Below, piece by piece: positions 1 to 8,376 of a DNA stretch of 64,000 nt. The stretch is taken from the NCBI GenBank assembly GCA_964657325.1, contig CAZZVE010000009.1:5465-69464 (forward strand), given 5' to 3'. This DNA is from JBBQVS01 sp964657325. GTDB taxonomy: Bacteria; Chloroflexota; Ktedonobacteria; Ktedonobacterales; Ktedonobacteraceae. Within the stretch, counting starts at the first letter, position 1, and the number at the start of each line of letters is the position of its first letter. Under the pieces are notes generated by a model. That model was not told the DNA's origin. It was given only the letters and a program-made list of their open reading frames with translations, and did no database searches. Position numbers and translations under genes: made by a program.

Positions 1-67
1 GAGAGGCAGTTTCTGTCGCTAGAGTTTGTAGTGGCTGAGCGCGTTCAATAACAGTATTTTGGGTCAT
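1..67 (-). CDS. Partial gene at left edge (N-terminus only)
   Basis: An ATG on the minus strand at 67 opens a frame without stops to the window edge. It encodes 22 residues beginning MTQNTVIERAQPL. A purine-rich site (AAGGAAGGA) lies about 7 bases upstream of the ATG, which is the main reason to believe it. It is divergent from the kinase gene. The piece is too short to assign a family. Confidence 0.5.
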   Translation of the reverse strand, partial: MTQNTVIERAQPLQTLATETAS

Positions 68-442
68 AGGTTTATCCTTCCTTCTCCCTCTAATAGTTTA
101 GCAGTTCCTACATTCATTTACATAGACAAAACAGAAGCTGCTGATAGTGCTCAGTGTCAAGACCTTACTTGCTAATTTGGAGCAAAAGTTGGCTTCTGAA
201 TGTCTTCCACGTTATACGTACAAATGAAAGTATAAACAACATAATCTGTTGATACATCACTCACTAAGGGTATATTGCGGTAACACTTTCGTGTAACATG
301 CTTAAAGGCGTTGATAGCTAACTGCATACCACTATTACAATTTTTGCATCACAGCTATTGATGTTGTATATTGTTACTATATTTATCTACACAGGAGATG
401 CAATACATACCTTCTTTTTATTTTTGTACCATGAGGCAAATT
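68..442. other. Divergent intergenic region
   Basis: This stretch separates the left-edge gene from the kinase gene and must hold both promoters. One rightward candidate is TTGATA (311-316), a 16-base spacer and TATTAC (333-338). Both boxes match consensus only in part. I see no long inverted repeat or RNA structure here. Confidence 0.3.
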
Positions 443-2290
443 ATGGCATTAAAAGAACTACAAAATGGTCGCTACCACTATTTGCGCGTACTTGGTAGCG
501 GAGGTATGGGCGAAGTATACCTCATGCAAGATGAGCGCGTGACTCGACAGGTTGCAATTAAGGTTATTCGATCTGAGAATGCTTCCTCTCTCGATAGCAA
601 TACAGCCGCGAATGCAGCAAGGCTCTTTCAACGTGAAGCAAAAGCTATTGCTGCGCTTGAACATCCAAACATCTTACCCCTCTATGATTTCGGCGAGGAA
701 ATCAGTGAAGGCACAACGATTAGCTACATGGTTATGCCTTATTGCGCTGATGGCTCGCTCGCTGGTTGGCTGCGACAACACACAACTGATCATCCACTTT
801 CACCACAAGACAGTGCCTACTTGATTGAGCAAGCAGCCGAGGGTCTCCAATATGGACACGACCATGACGTTATTCACCTTGATGTGAAACCATCTAATTT
901 CCTCATTCGCGGAAATAAAAAGAACCCGAACCGTCCCACTTTGCTTCTTGCAGACTTTGGCATCGCCCGCAGTTCTACCACCGTAGCGAACACAAGTCGC
1001 ACCATTCGTGGCACACCTACCGCGATGGCTCCCGAACAGTGGACAAGTAGCCCCGTTCCAGCTACCGATCAATACGCACTCGCCGTTATGGCCTATGAAT
1101 TGCTCACTGGACGTGCTCCTTTTGTGGGAAGTATGGAACAGTTGATGTATCAGCACTTCTCGGTTCAACCGCCAGCACCCACGGCTTTTAACTCCAGTCT
1201 TCCAACCGCGGTTACGCCAGTACTCGTACGTGCTCTAGCGAAGAAACCGGAAGATCGATTCCCATCTATCGCGGCCTTCGCAAGTGCGCTACAAGACGCA
1301 GTGCAGACATCATCTCCTGAAATCAATCATGAGCCGCAGGAAGCAGGCATCGAGACATACACGACTGTAGCTATTAGCAAGGAAGAAGCGGACTCTGGTA
1401 TCAGTCGCATGATTACTCTTCCAGGGGGCGGGAAGGTCAATGTTCCAATACCTGCGGGAACTCATGATGGACAGATTATCCGTGTGCCTACTTCTACTGA
1501 GTCTGCTGACCAGTCAGGTCCCCTGCTTCTGAGCGTAACCGTCGTGGCTCCTTATGAAACTCCTCATTTAGATGAAGCGATACAGGCAACGCAACAACAA
1601 CCTATTACGCCACAACTTTTCGAGCCAGTATCTGGGCACGATCTTCCAACGATGGCTGCCGCATCCTCTTTACAGACAGCAGAGCGACAATCTACCATAC
1701 CCAGAAGGTCGTCACCTTTTCGCTTCGGGACCGCTAGTATTATTGGGCTTTTGGTGGTACTCCTCCTCGTTGGCAGTGGCATATTTTATTTCAACGTTTC
1801 CCGATCCAGCAATAGTCAACTCGGCGTGAATGTTATCAATCAGCACGCAGGTGCTACTCAAACAGCAGCGAGTACTCAACAACGACCAACAGCTACTCCG
1901 ACTAATGGTGTCACGCCGACCCCCACACCACAAAATGGCATGTACATCCCTGGAACCTATAAGGGATCAATGGCTAATTCAACGACGCAACAAACAACCT
2001 ATATTACTGTGTATCTTGTCCAGAGCAAAGGAAGTGGCGCGTTGACTGGCTCGGTCACGTACACGTCTCCTACGCAAGGCGTCTATGATCTTGTGACTGG
2101 AACGGTAGATATGCAGGGAAATTTTTCTTTTTCCATTCAACAACCCGCGGGTCAGAAACCGCTTCTCTATGTTGGGAAGGTGCAAAAGCAATCGGATGGC
2201 AACTACTTACATGGAAACTATTGCAACAGCTCAACGAGCACCTGCCTTGCGCTCTCCGGTTATTTCACTGTTGGCCCTGGCTATCAATAA
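443..2290 (+). CDS. Membrane Ser/Thr protein kinase with a DnaJ-like segment
   Basis: Hanks-type kinase of about 615 residues. The start is placed at ATG 443 because GAGG lies 6 bases before it; in-frame starts at 371, 398 and 431 are worse placed. Visible in order: glycine loop GSGGMGEVY (about 18-26), ATP-binding Lys40 in VAIK, catalytic loop HLDVKPSN with Asp147, DFG at Asp171, and APEQ. The usual HRD arginine is Leu146, so this is a non-RD kinase. Residues about 320-370 (motif KVNVPIPAGTHDG) resemble the C-terminal substrate-binding domain of DnaJ. One membrane helix follows at about 425-450, then a Thr/Pro-rich linker and an unrecognised outer domain. The cytoplasmic kinase probably senses something outside the cell. 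Its substrates are unknown. Confidence 0.9.
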   Translation: MALKELQNGRYHYLRVLGSGGMGEVYLMQDERVTRQVAIKVIRSENASSLDSNTAANAARLFQREAKAIAALEHPNILPLYDFGEEISEGTTISYMVMPYCADGSLAGWLRQHTTDHPLSPQDSAYLIEQAAEGLQYGHDHDVIHLDVKPSNFLIRGNKKNPNRPTLLLADFGIARSSTTVANTSRTIRGTPTAMAPEQWTSSPVPATDQYALAVMAYELLTGRAPFVGSMEQLMYQHFSVQPPAPTAFNSSLPTAVTPVLVRALAKKPEDRFPSIAAFASALQDAVQTSSPEINHEPQEAGIETYTTVAISKEEADSGISRMITLPGGGKVNVPIPAGTHDGQIIRVPTSTESADQSGPLLLSVTVVAPYETPHLDEAIQATQQQPITPQLFEPVSGHDLPTMAAASSLQTAERQSTIPRRSSPFRFGTASIIGLLVVLLLVGSGIFYFNVSRSSNSQLGVNVINQHAGATQTAASTQQRPTATPTNGVTPTPTPQNGMYIPGTYKGSMANSTTQQTTYITVYLVQSKGSGALTGSVTYTSPTQGVYDLVTGTVDMQGNFSFSIQQPAGQKPLLYVGKVQKQSDGNYLHGNYCNSSTSTCLALSGYFTVGPGYQ

Positions 2291-2370
2291 GAAGCTTTAT
2301 CAACGTTTCAGTGCACCTATAACCCTCGCTCAAATATTTAGTGAGTTTTAGGTGAGAAAGAGTCTAAGCT

Positions 2371-3229
2371 GTGAACTCAGAGCATAAACCGCGAGTGCTG
2401 GCCTTGCTCACACTTCTCTCTAGCCCATTGACTGGTCGCGTCTTCCCCATTACCAATCTGATCACCACACTTGGGCGCGATAGAAGTAATGACATCACTA
2501 TTTCAGACCAGAATGTCTCAAGATTCCATGCGCGCCTCATGTACAATGACGCTGCGTGGAGCGATGAAATTCGCATTGGACCGTTCAGGTTTATCTACAC
2601 TACGACAGAACTAACACAATATGATGAGAGCGAAGGTATCCGTATTGATGCGCTCAATCTTACAAAAGTTGGCAATGCGCAGACAGTTTTGCTGAACGAT
2701 ATTTCGCTGAGTATTCCACCACGCTCATTTGTAGCACTCGTTGGTGGTTCCGGGGCTGGTAAGACAACGCTACTGGACGCTCTGAGTGGTCTCCGTCCTG
2801 CTCAACAAGGTTCTGTCTTCTACAATGGACAGGACTATCATCACAATCTTGCGGCCTTTAATGCCCAGCTTGGCAATGTTCCACAGGATGATATCATTCA
2901 CCGTGACTTAACAGTAGAACGCGCTCTGTACTACGCTGCAAAATTACGACTACCACAAGATTTTCCAAGGTACAGATCATGCTATGATCTTCCCAATACG
3001 TTGGACGATGGCAGCACTAGACTCATCTGCTGGTATACACAGCGACAAACTGAATGGCGATCAGCTTTTCGGGACTACCCCTACCTCTCATAGCACGCTT
3101 TTCTCTACCTATAGCCACACGCAAGCAACACAGTACCTGCTCCTGATGTAGTTAGCATTAGTCATAATGATTATCGTCTTCGGCATTATATGTGGTTATT
3201 TCTTGAAGCGAAAAGACATGCGCTTATAA
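2371..3229 (+). pseudogene. Decayed FHA-ABC transporter (ABCG-like)
   Basis: Reading starts at GTG 2371 with an FHA domain (TLGRDRSNDITISD, NVSRFHARL). The FHA domain jumps straight to SDEIRIGPFRF, so its central strands are missing. An ABC ATPase with intact Walker A (GGSGAGKTT) follows, then stops after AAKLRLPQDF. From about 2960 the homology continues one frame over (IRWTMAALDSSAGIHSDKL, then ATQYLLLM), meets an in-frame TAG at 3149, and ends LALVIMIIVFGIICGYFLK with TAA at 3227. That tail is the last membrane helix of this transporter type. Signature motif, Walker B and most membrane helices are absent. Large deletions, a frameshift and a stop make it non-functional. Intact relatives in such genomes are probably export or signalling ABC proteins, which is inference. 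Confidence 0.8.
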
Positions 3230-3246
3230 CCGAAAAGGAGGTTCTT

Positions 3247-3954
3247 TTGCCCGATAGCTATCTCCGTCTTTTACAACTTATGCAGATAGCCGATAGCGCG
3301 CTTCCCATTGGCTCTACCGCGCATTCCTTTGGGCTAGAAACGTTGGTTGTGGAAGGCTATCTCACGGTTGAACGGCTGGAAGCGTTTCTGACAGATTATT
3401 TTGAGGAGGTAGGTACACTTGAAAGTGCTGCTTGTCGCACGGCCTATCGTTTAGCCTCTTTGCTGGAGCAGGATATGTTTGCCAAAGGTTGGACCAGTTT
3501 GAACCAACGATTGAGCGCATTCAAAACATCGCGTGAGAGCAGAGTTGCTAGCACGACCCTGGGAAGACGGTTTCTGCAACTGGTACAAAACCTCGAAGAG
3601 TTGCCAAGAGTCTCTTATGCACTCCAGATAAGCAAATTGGAAGGAGAAGGTATTCATTACGGTCCCGCTTTTGGCCTTGTAGGAGGTGCTTTTGAGATGG
3701 AGGAGACAGCAGTAGTGCTCGCCTATCTTCAACAATCACTCGCCGGACTTGTCTCGGCTTGCCAACGCCTTATGCCACTTGGTCAAAGTCAGGCCAGCCG
3801 TATTCTTTGGCAACTCAAGCCAACACTATTAGCCATTGCGGAACAGAGTACAAGTGTTGCAGTGAACAGTGATGAAATTACTCTGTTTACCTCGCTGCTT
3901 GATATCGGGAGTATGCGCCATCCGAATCTCACGACTCGCCTTTTCATCAGTTGA
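3247..3954 (+). CDS. ureF: Urease accessory protein UreF
   Basis: UreF joins UreD and UreG on apo-urease and gates GTP-dependent nickel delivery. The protein has about 235 residues, normal for the family. The signature LMQIADSALPIGSTAHS near the N-terminus and a following HSFGLE block are clear. The start is set at TTG 3247, since AAGGAGG sits 5-6 bases upstream; the open frame runs further up but into the remains of the ABC gene. It is the first gene of the urease locus and its 3' end overlaps the possible start of ureD, so the two are probably translated together. Confidence 0.9.
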   Translation: MPDSYLRLLQLMQIADSALPIGSTAHSFGLETLVVEGYLTVERLEAFLTDYFEEVGTLESAACRTAYRLASLLEQDMFAKGWTSLNQRLSAFKTSRESRVASTTLGRRFLQLVQNLEELPRVSYALQISKLEGEGIHYGPAFGLVGGAFEMEETAVVLAYLQQSLAGLVSACQRLMPLGQSQASRILWQLKPTLLAIAEQSTSVAVNSDEITLFTSLLDIGSMRHPNLTTRLFIS

Positions 3955-4843
3955 AGAAAGTAGGATACCTTTTATTCAAGATATAGCAAAACAGGGCGTC
4001 GAAGGCAAACTTGATATTTCCTTTGTCCGAGACGAGAAAGAACAACAAACAAGGCTTCTCGTCCGCACACAAAAGCCGCCGTTGAAAGTTATACGCGCGT
4101 TTCCTATTGACGATGGCGGAGCACTTGTACACCTACACAATATTTCCGGCGGTGTGCTTGGTGGCGATAGGTTGAGCCTTGCGGTCAATGTTGGGCATAG
4201 CGCATATGCCCAACTTACATCCACCAGCGCGACGCGTCTCTATCGTAGTCAGGCGGATAGAGCTTCCGCAGTTCAAACAAATATCCTCTCAATAGAAGCG
4301 GATGGTCTGCTGGAGTATCTTCCTGATCAACTAATCCCTTTTGCCGGATCGCGCTATCAGCAGCACACATCCATAGAGCTAGCACAAAATGCTGGTCTTT
4401 TCTGGTGGGAAACAGTCGCGCCGGGGCGACTAGCGAAAGGCGAATGTTTTGAGTATGATGTACTTGAGATGAGCGTAAAGATAACCGCACAAGGGAAGCC
4501 AATCGCTATAGAGCATTTCAAGCTAGAGCCAGCACTACGTTCGCTCTCTTCGTTAACACGTCTTGGCCCTTATCGCTACTTCTGTAGCTTTTATATCTGT
4601 AAAGTTGGCTTTGACGCGAAGATCTGGCAGAGTTTAGAAAGGCAACTGGGCGAGGTAGCCCAGCAGCTATCATGTCCCCACAAGGTCAGTTGGGGCGTGA
4701 GCACATTAGTTGCACATGGGTTGGTTGTGCGCGCAGTGAGCAAAGAGGGAAGGGCAATAGCAACGGGGCTACCTGCTTTCTGGAAAGCGGCAAAATTGGC
4801 ACTCTATGGACGAGAGGCCACACTTCCGCGTAAAATCTATTGA
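3869..4843 (+). CDS. ureD: Urease accessory protein UreD (UreH)
   Basis: UreD is the scaffold that binds apo-urease and lets UreF and UreG dock for nickel insertion. Family hallmarks are NISGGVLGGDRL, TSTSATRLYRS and EYLPDQLIPFAGSRY. The longest frame begins at GTG 3869 (ATG at 3872), inside the end of ureF, and gives 324 residues. Family homology begins only around GKLDISFVRDE, so the first 30-45 residues may not be translated. No start has a convincing ribosome site, so the true start is open. The ureF-ureD pair before the structural genes is an uncommon order, since accessory genes often follow ureC. Confidence 0.87.
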   Translation: MMKLLCLPRCLISGVCAIRISRLAFSSVEESRIPFIQDIAKQGVEGKLDISFVRDEKEQQTRLLVRTQKPPLKVIRAFPIDDGGALVHLHNISGGVLGGDRLSLAVNVGHSAYAQLTSTSATRLYRSQADRASAVQTNILSIEADGLLEYLPDQLIPFAGSRYQQHTSIELAQNAGLFWWETVAPGRLAKGECFEYDVLEMSVKITAQGKPIAIEHFKLEPALRSLSSLTRLGPYRYFCSFYICKVGFDAKIWQSLERQLGEVAQQLSCPHKVSWGVSTLVAHGLVVRAVSKEGRAIATGLPAFWKAAKLALYGREATLPRKIY

Positions 4844-4941
4844 ACGCTGGGTAGGGACCGATGTATCGCGCCCTGTTGGCATCTCAACTGTTCAGGAAGA
4901 CGCGATAATGCCCTTTGACAAATGAATGCAGATACGTCGGT

Positions 4942-5010
4942 TGTAGGGGCGCAATTGATTGCGGCCTACACCCGACGTTGCTGTAGGCCGTAATCAATTG
5001 CGCCCCTACA
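4942..5010. repeat. Intergenic inverted repeat, 29-bp arms
   Basis: Arms at 4942-4970 and 4982-5010 pair with one mismatch around an 11-base loop. The outer part reads TGTAGGGGCGCAATTGATT. It lies between ureD and ureA, has no following T-run, and shares the GTAGGGGC and CAATT core with the palindrome at 24019. It may be a mobile palindromic repeat, an mRNA stabiliser, or an attenuator splitting the accessory and structural genes. Confidence 0.85.
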
Positions 5011-5086
5011 GCATCTGGTTTATTTTGTTAAACGGCATAATCAGTCCCCTACCACAAGAACACAAACAGAAGCAGGAGGATTCATT

Positions 5087-5389
5087 TTGTATCTTACTCC
5101 ACATGAACAGGACAAACTTCTTCTTTTCGTCGCCTCAGAATTAGCTCGCAAACGACAGGCGCGTGGCCTCAAGCTCAATTATCCAGAGGCGGTCGCAATT
5201 CTATCCGCCGAGATTTTAGAAGCGGCACGCGATGGAAAGAGTGTTTCAGACATCATGATCTACGGCACTACAATTCTCAAGCGTGCAGATGTGATGGAGG
5301 GGATAGCAGAAATGCTCTCCGAAGTACAGGTCGAAGCAACATTTCCCGATGGCACAAAACTGGTAACAGTCCATGATCCTATTCAATAG
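5087..5389 (+). CDS. ureA: Urease subunit gamma
   Basis: The smallest urease subunit (100 residues), part of the (alpha-beta-gamma)3 enzyme that splits urea to ammonia and carbamate in the cytoplasm. Recognised by YLTPHEQDKLLLFVASELA at the N-terminus, LNYPEAVAILSAEILE, and a TFPDGTKLVTVHDPI end. It starts at TTG 5087 with AGGAGGA about 7 bases upstream. It heads the structural block ureA-ureB-ureC with short gaps. The separate gamma and beta genes are the common bacterial arrangement. Confidence 0.96.
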   Translation: MYLTPHEQDKLLLFVASELARKRQARGLKLNYPEAVAILSAEILEAARDGKSVSDIMIYGTTILKRADVMEGIAEMLSEVQVEATFPDGTKLVTVHDPIQ

Positions 5390-5430
5390 TAATAATTTCG
5401 TTTTGAAAGAAGAGCAGTTGGGAGAAACGC

Positions 5431-5742
5431 ATGAAACCAGGGGAATATTTGTTGAACGACGAGGCAGGAGAGATCGAGGCAAATGTTGGTCGCACGACAG
5501 CGACAGTACTTGTTCGGCATACAGGGGACAGGCCCATTCAGATTGGAAGTCACTTTCACTTTTTCGAGGTGAATCGTATTCTCGATTTTGATAGACAAGC
5601 AGCATATGGTATGCGTCTGAACATTCCTGCTGGAACCGCCATCCGCTTTGAGCCAGGAGATGAAAAGGAAGTGAGCCTCGTCGCATTTGGTGGAGCACGC
5701 AGAGTCTATGGTCATCACGGACTTGTCAACGGAGTACTATAA
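5431..5742 (+). CDS. ureB: Urease subunit beta
   Basis: Structural beta subunit of urease, 103 residues, full length. Diagnostic blocks are MKPGEYLL at the start, GDRPIQIGSHFHFFEVNRIL in the middle, and RRVYGHHGLVNG near the end. It begins at ATG 5431, 41 bases after ureA, behind a GGGAGAAACGC site, and stops 18 bases before ureC. Beta packs against the alpha subunit and stabilises the active-site flap; it holds no metal ligand itself. Confidence 0.96.
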   Translation: MKPGEYLLNDEAGEIEANVGRTTATVLVRHTGDRPIQIGSHFHFFEVNRILDFDRQAAYGMRLNIPAGTAIRFEPGDEKEVSLVAFGGARRVYGHHGLVNGVL

Positions 5743-5760
5743 CCAGAAGGAGCAATAGAG

Positions 5761-7485
5761 TTGAGTTTAAGAATAGCACGTAGCACCTATGCTGATCTTT
5801 ATGGCCCAACCGTTGGAGATAGAGTACGTTTGGCGGATACTGATTTGATTATAGAGGTGGAGCGGGATTTTACCACCTATGGTGACGAAATCACCTTTGG
5901 TGGTGGTAAGGTTATTCGTGACGGAATGGGGCAGAGCAGTCGTGCCACACGTGAAGGAACGAATGGAGCACTCGATCTCGTTATCACCAACGCCCTCATC
6001 ATTGACCACTGGGGTATTGTCAAAGGCGATATCGGCATCAAGAATGGGCGTATCGTGAAGGTTGGGAAGGCAGGCAACCCGGACATCATGAATGGCGTCG
6101 ATCCAGAACTTATTGTTGGAGCGTCAACCGAGGTGATTGCGGGCGAAAACTTGCTGGTAACAGCGGGTGGGGTCGATAGTCATATTCATTTTATTTCGCC
6201 ACAACAGATTTATGAAGCAATCTCTAGCGGCATCACGACGATGATAGGGGGCGGAACGGGGCCAGCGACAGGTACAAACGCAACAACGTGTACTCCTGGT
6301 GCGTGGAATCTCGCTCGCATGCTTCAATCAAGTGAACATTGGCCTATCAACTTTGGCTTTCTGGGCAAAGGCAACGCATCTACTGAAGCACCACTTGTAG
6401 AACAGCTTGCCGCGGGTGCCTGTGGTCTAAAACTCCACGAAGATTGGGGAACGACACCCGCAGCCATTGATACCTGTCTTAAAGTGAGTGACCAGTATGA
6501 CGTACAGACCGCTATTCATACCGACACCATCAACGAGGCAGGCTTTGTCGAGGATACGATAGCCGCTATCGCTGGACGCGCTATTCACACCTATCATACA
6601 GAGGGTGCCGGTGGTGGTCACGCACCGGACATCATTCGCATTGCATCGCAGGCCAACGTTCTGCCATCCTCTACGAATCCTACAAGACCATATACGCGCA
6701 ACACGTTAGCGGAACACTTAGATATGCTTATGGTGTGCCACCACCTCAACCCACAAGTGCCGGAGGATGTCGCCTTCGCCGAGAGCCGTATCCGTCCCGA
6801 AACAATCGCCGCCGAGGATATTCTGCACGATCTCGGCGTCTTCAGCATGATCTCTAGCGACTCGCAGGCAATGGGACGCGTTGGCGAGGTCGTGATACGC
6901 ACATGGCAAACGGCACATAAGATGAAGGTACAACGCGGCGCACTTGCTCAAGATACTGAACGTAACGATAATTTCAGAGTGAAACGGTACATTGCGAAAT
7001 ACACAATCAATCCCGCGATTACTCACGGCATGGCACGGCATATTGGCTCGATTGAACCAGGGAAACTCGCGGACATCGTACTTTGGCGACCAGCACTCTT
7101 TGGTGTTAAGCCTGAAATGATCGTCAAAGGTGGCCTCATTGCATGGAGCACGATGGGAGACGCGAACGCATCGATTCCAACTCCACAACCCGTTCTCTAT
7201 CGTCCCATGTTTGGCTCCTTTGGTGGAGCCGTGGCCGCCACAAGCCTGATATTTGTTTCAAAGGTCGCCCTCGAAGCCGAGGTGCCAGAAAAACTTGGTT
7301 TACATAAAACAGCAGTCGCGGTTGAGCAATGCCGCTCCATTGGCAAAGCTAACATGCTTCACAACGATGCTACGCCAAACATCGAAGTCGATCCCGAAAC
7401 CTATGAAGTACGCGCCGACGGTGAGCTACTCACCTGTGAACCCGCCGACATATTGCCACTGGCACAGAGATACTTTTTGTTTTAA
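5761..7485 (+). CDS. ureC: Urease subunit alpha (catalytic)
   Basis: Catalytic urease subunit, 574 residues, normal length. All metal-site residues are present: His141 and His143 (SHIHF), the carbamylated Lys224 (GLKLHED), His253 (AIHTDT), His279 (HTYHTEG) and Asp367 (SSDSQAMGR). The mobile-flap CHH motif is at about 326-328. The amidohydrolase fold and full residue set say the enzyme is active. It starts at TTG 5761 with AGAAGGAGC upstream. A methyltransferase gene and then ureG follow on the same strand. Ammonia from purine breakdown is the likely use, given the catabolic cluster at 11-24 kb. Confidence 0.97.
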   Translation: MSLRIARSTYADLYGPTVGDRVRLADTDLIIEVERDFTTYGDEITFGGGKVIRDGMGQSSRATREGTNGALDLVITNALIIDHWGIVKGDIGIKNGRIVKVGKAGNPDIMNGVDPELIVGASTEVIAGENLLVTAGGVDSHIHFISPQQIYEAISSGITTMIGGGTGPATGTNATTCTPGAWNLARMLQSSEHWPINFGFLGKGNASTEAPLVEQLAAGACGLKLHEDWGTTPAAIDTCLKVSDQYDVQTAIHTDTINEAGFVEDTIAAIAGRAIHTYHTEGAGGGHAPDIIRIASQANVLPSSTNPTRPYTRNTLAEHLDMLMVCHHLNPQVPEDVAFAESRIRPETIAAEDILHDLGVFSMISSDSQAMGRVGEVVIRTWQTAHKMKVQRGALAQDTERNDNFRVKRYIAKYTINPAITHGMARHIGSIEPGKLADIVLWRPALFGVKPEMIVKGGLIAWSTMGDANASIPTPQPVLYRPMFGSFGGAVAATSLIFVSKVALEAEVPEKLGLHKTAVAVEQCRSIGKANMLHNDATPNIEVDPETYEVRADGELLTCEPADILPLAQRYFLF

Positions 7486-7536
7486 CTAGCGCGATGTGCA
7501 AGTCTTTCTTGTAAAGGAAGGAGCTACAAACGTCTT

Positions 7537-8301
7537 ATGAAAATTAAGCATCCAGCTTTCAACTATGAGAAACATGGACAGAAATACTCTGGATATAGAC
7601 GAACCGACCCAAGAATAGCAGCCTATGTGTATGCTGCTTTAGGCTCTGCCAAAACAGTGTTGAATGTAGGGGCTGGAGCCGGTTCATATGAACCTGAAGA
7701 TAGATATGTCGTAGCGGTCGAGCCTTCAAGTGTTATGCGCTCTCAACGCCAGGCAACACAAAAAGTACCTGCCATTATTGGAACAGCAGATTCGTTGCCA
7801 TTTGATGACCACTCCTTTGACGCTTCTATGGCGATAGTGACAGTTCATCATTGGCCTGATATAAAGAACGGTTTACGGGAACTACGCAGGGTCACACAAG
7901 AGCAAGTGGTCGTCATGACATTTGACCCGGATGCCTTAGATAATTTTTGGAATGCCCATTACTTTCCAGAATTAATCGCAGTAGAGAAATCACGTTATCC
8001 TACCATAGACTTCATCACCAAAGCACTTGGGGGAACATGTGATGTTCAGCCTATTCCTGTTCCATTTGATTGTGTTGATGGCTTTCAGGAGGCGTATTAT
8101 GGACGCCCCGAGGCTTTCTTAGAAAAAGAGGTGCGATTATCACAATCGGCATGGGGATTTTTGCCTGAAGGAGTTGAAGACAAACTGGTAAAAGTCCTCT
8201 CAGATGATCTTCAATCAGGAGCATGGGACCAAAAGTATGGAGAGTTTAGAACAAAACCAAATTTCACTTGCGCTCTAAGGCTCATAATAGCATTACCATA
8301 A
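7537..8301 (+). CDS. Class I SAM-dependent methyltransferase
   Basis: A 254-residue protein with a Rossmann-type SAM domain. Motif I is LNVGAGAGSYEP (about 45-56), the acidic loop is VAVEPS, and the later block is FDDHSFDASMAIVTVHHWPD. The C-terminal third, rich in aromatic residues, is probably substrate-specific. The gene lies between ureC and ureG, 51 bases after ureC and 75 before ureG, so it is probably co-transcribed with the urease genes. No urease role for a methyltransferase is established. It may be an insertion into the operon. Substrate unknown. Confidence 0.85.
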   Translation: MKIKHPAFNYEKHGQKYSGYRRTDPRIAAYVYAALGSAKTVLNVGAGAGSYEPEDRYVVAVEPSSVMRSQRQATQKVPAIIGTADSLPFDDHSFDASMAIVTVHHWPDIKNGLRELRRVTQEQVVVMTFDPDALDNFWNAHYFPELIAVEKSRYPTIDFITKALGGTCDVQPIPVPFDCVDGFQEAYYGRPEAFLEKEVRLSQSAWGFLPEGVEDKLVKVLSDDLQSGAWDQKYGEFRTKPNFTCALRLIIALP

Positions 8302-8376
8302 AGTTTCTTTGCGAGTATTAGGTATTAATGCAACTATCGAAGCAACATTGGTGAACTATTTAAGAGAGGAATTGAT

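Noticed and set aside
5246..5718. Long minus-strand open frames across ureA-ureB
   Set aside because: They oppose well-identified urease genes, have no family motifs and no ribosome sites, so they are chance frames.
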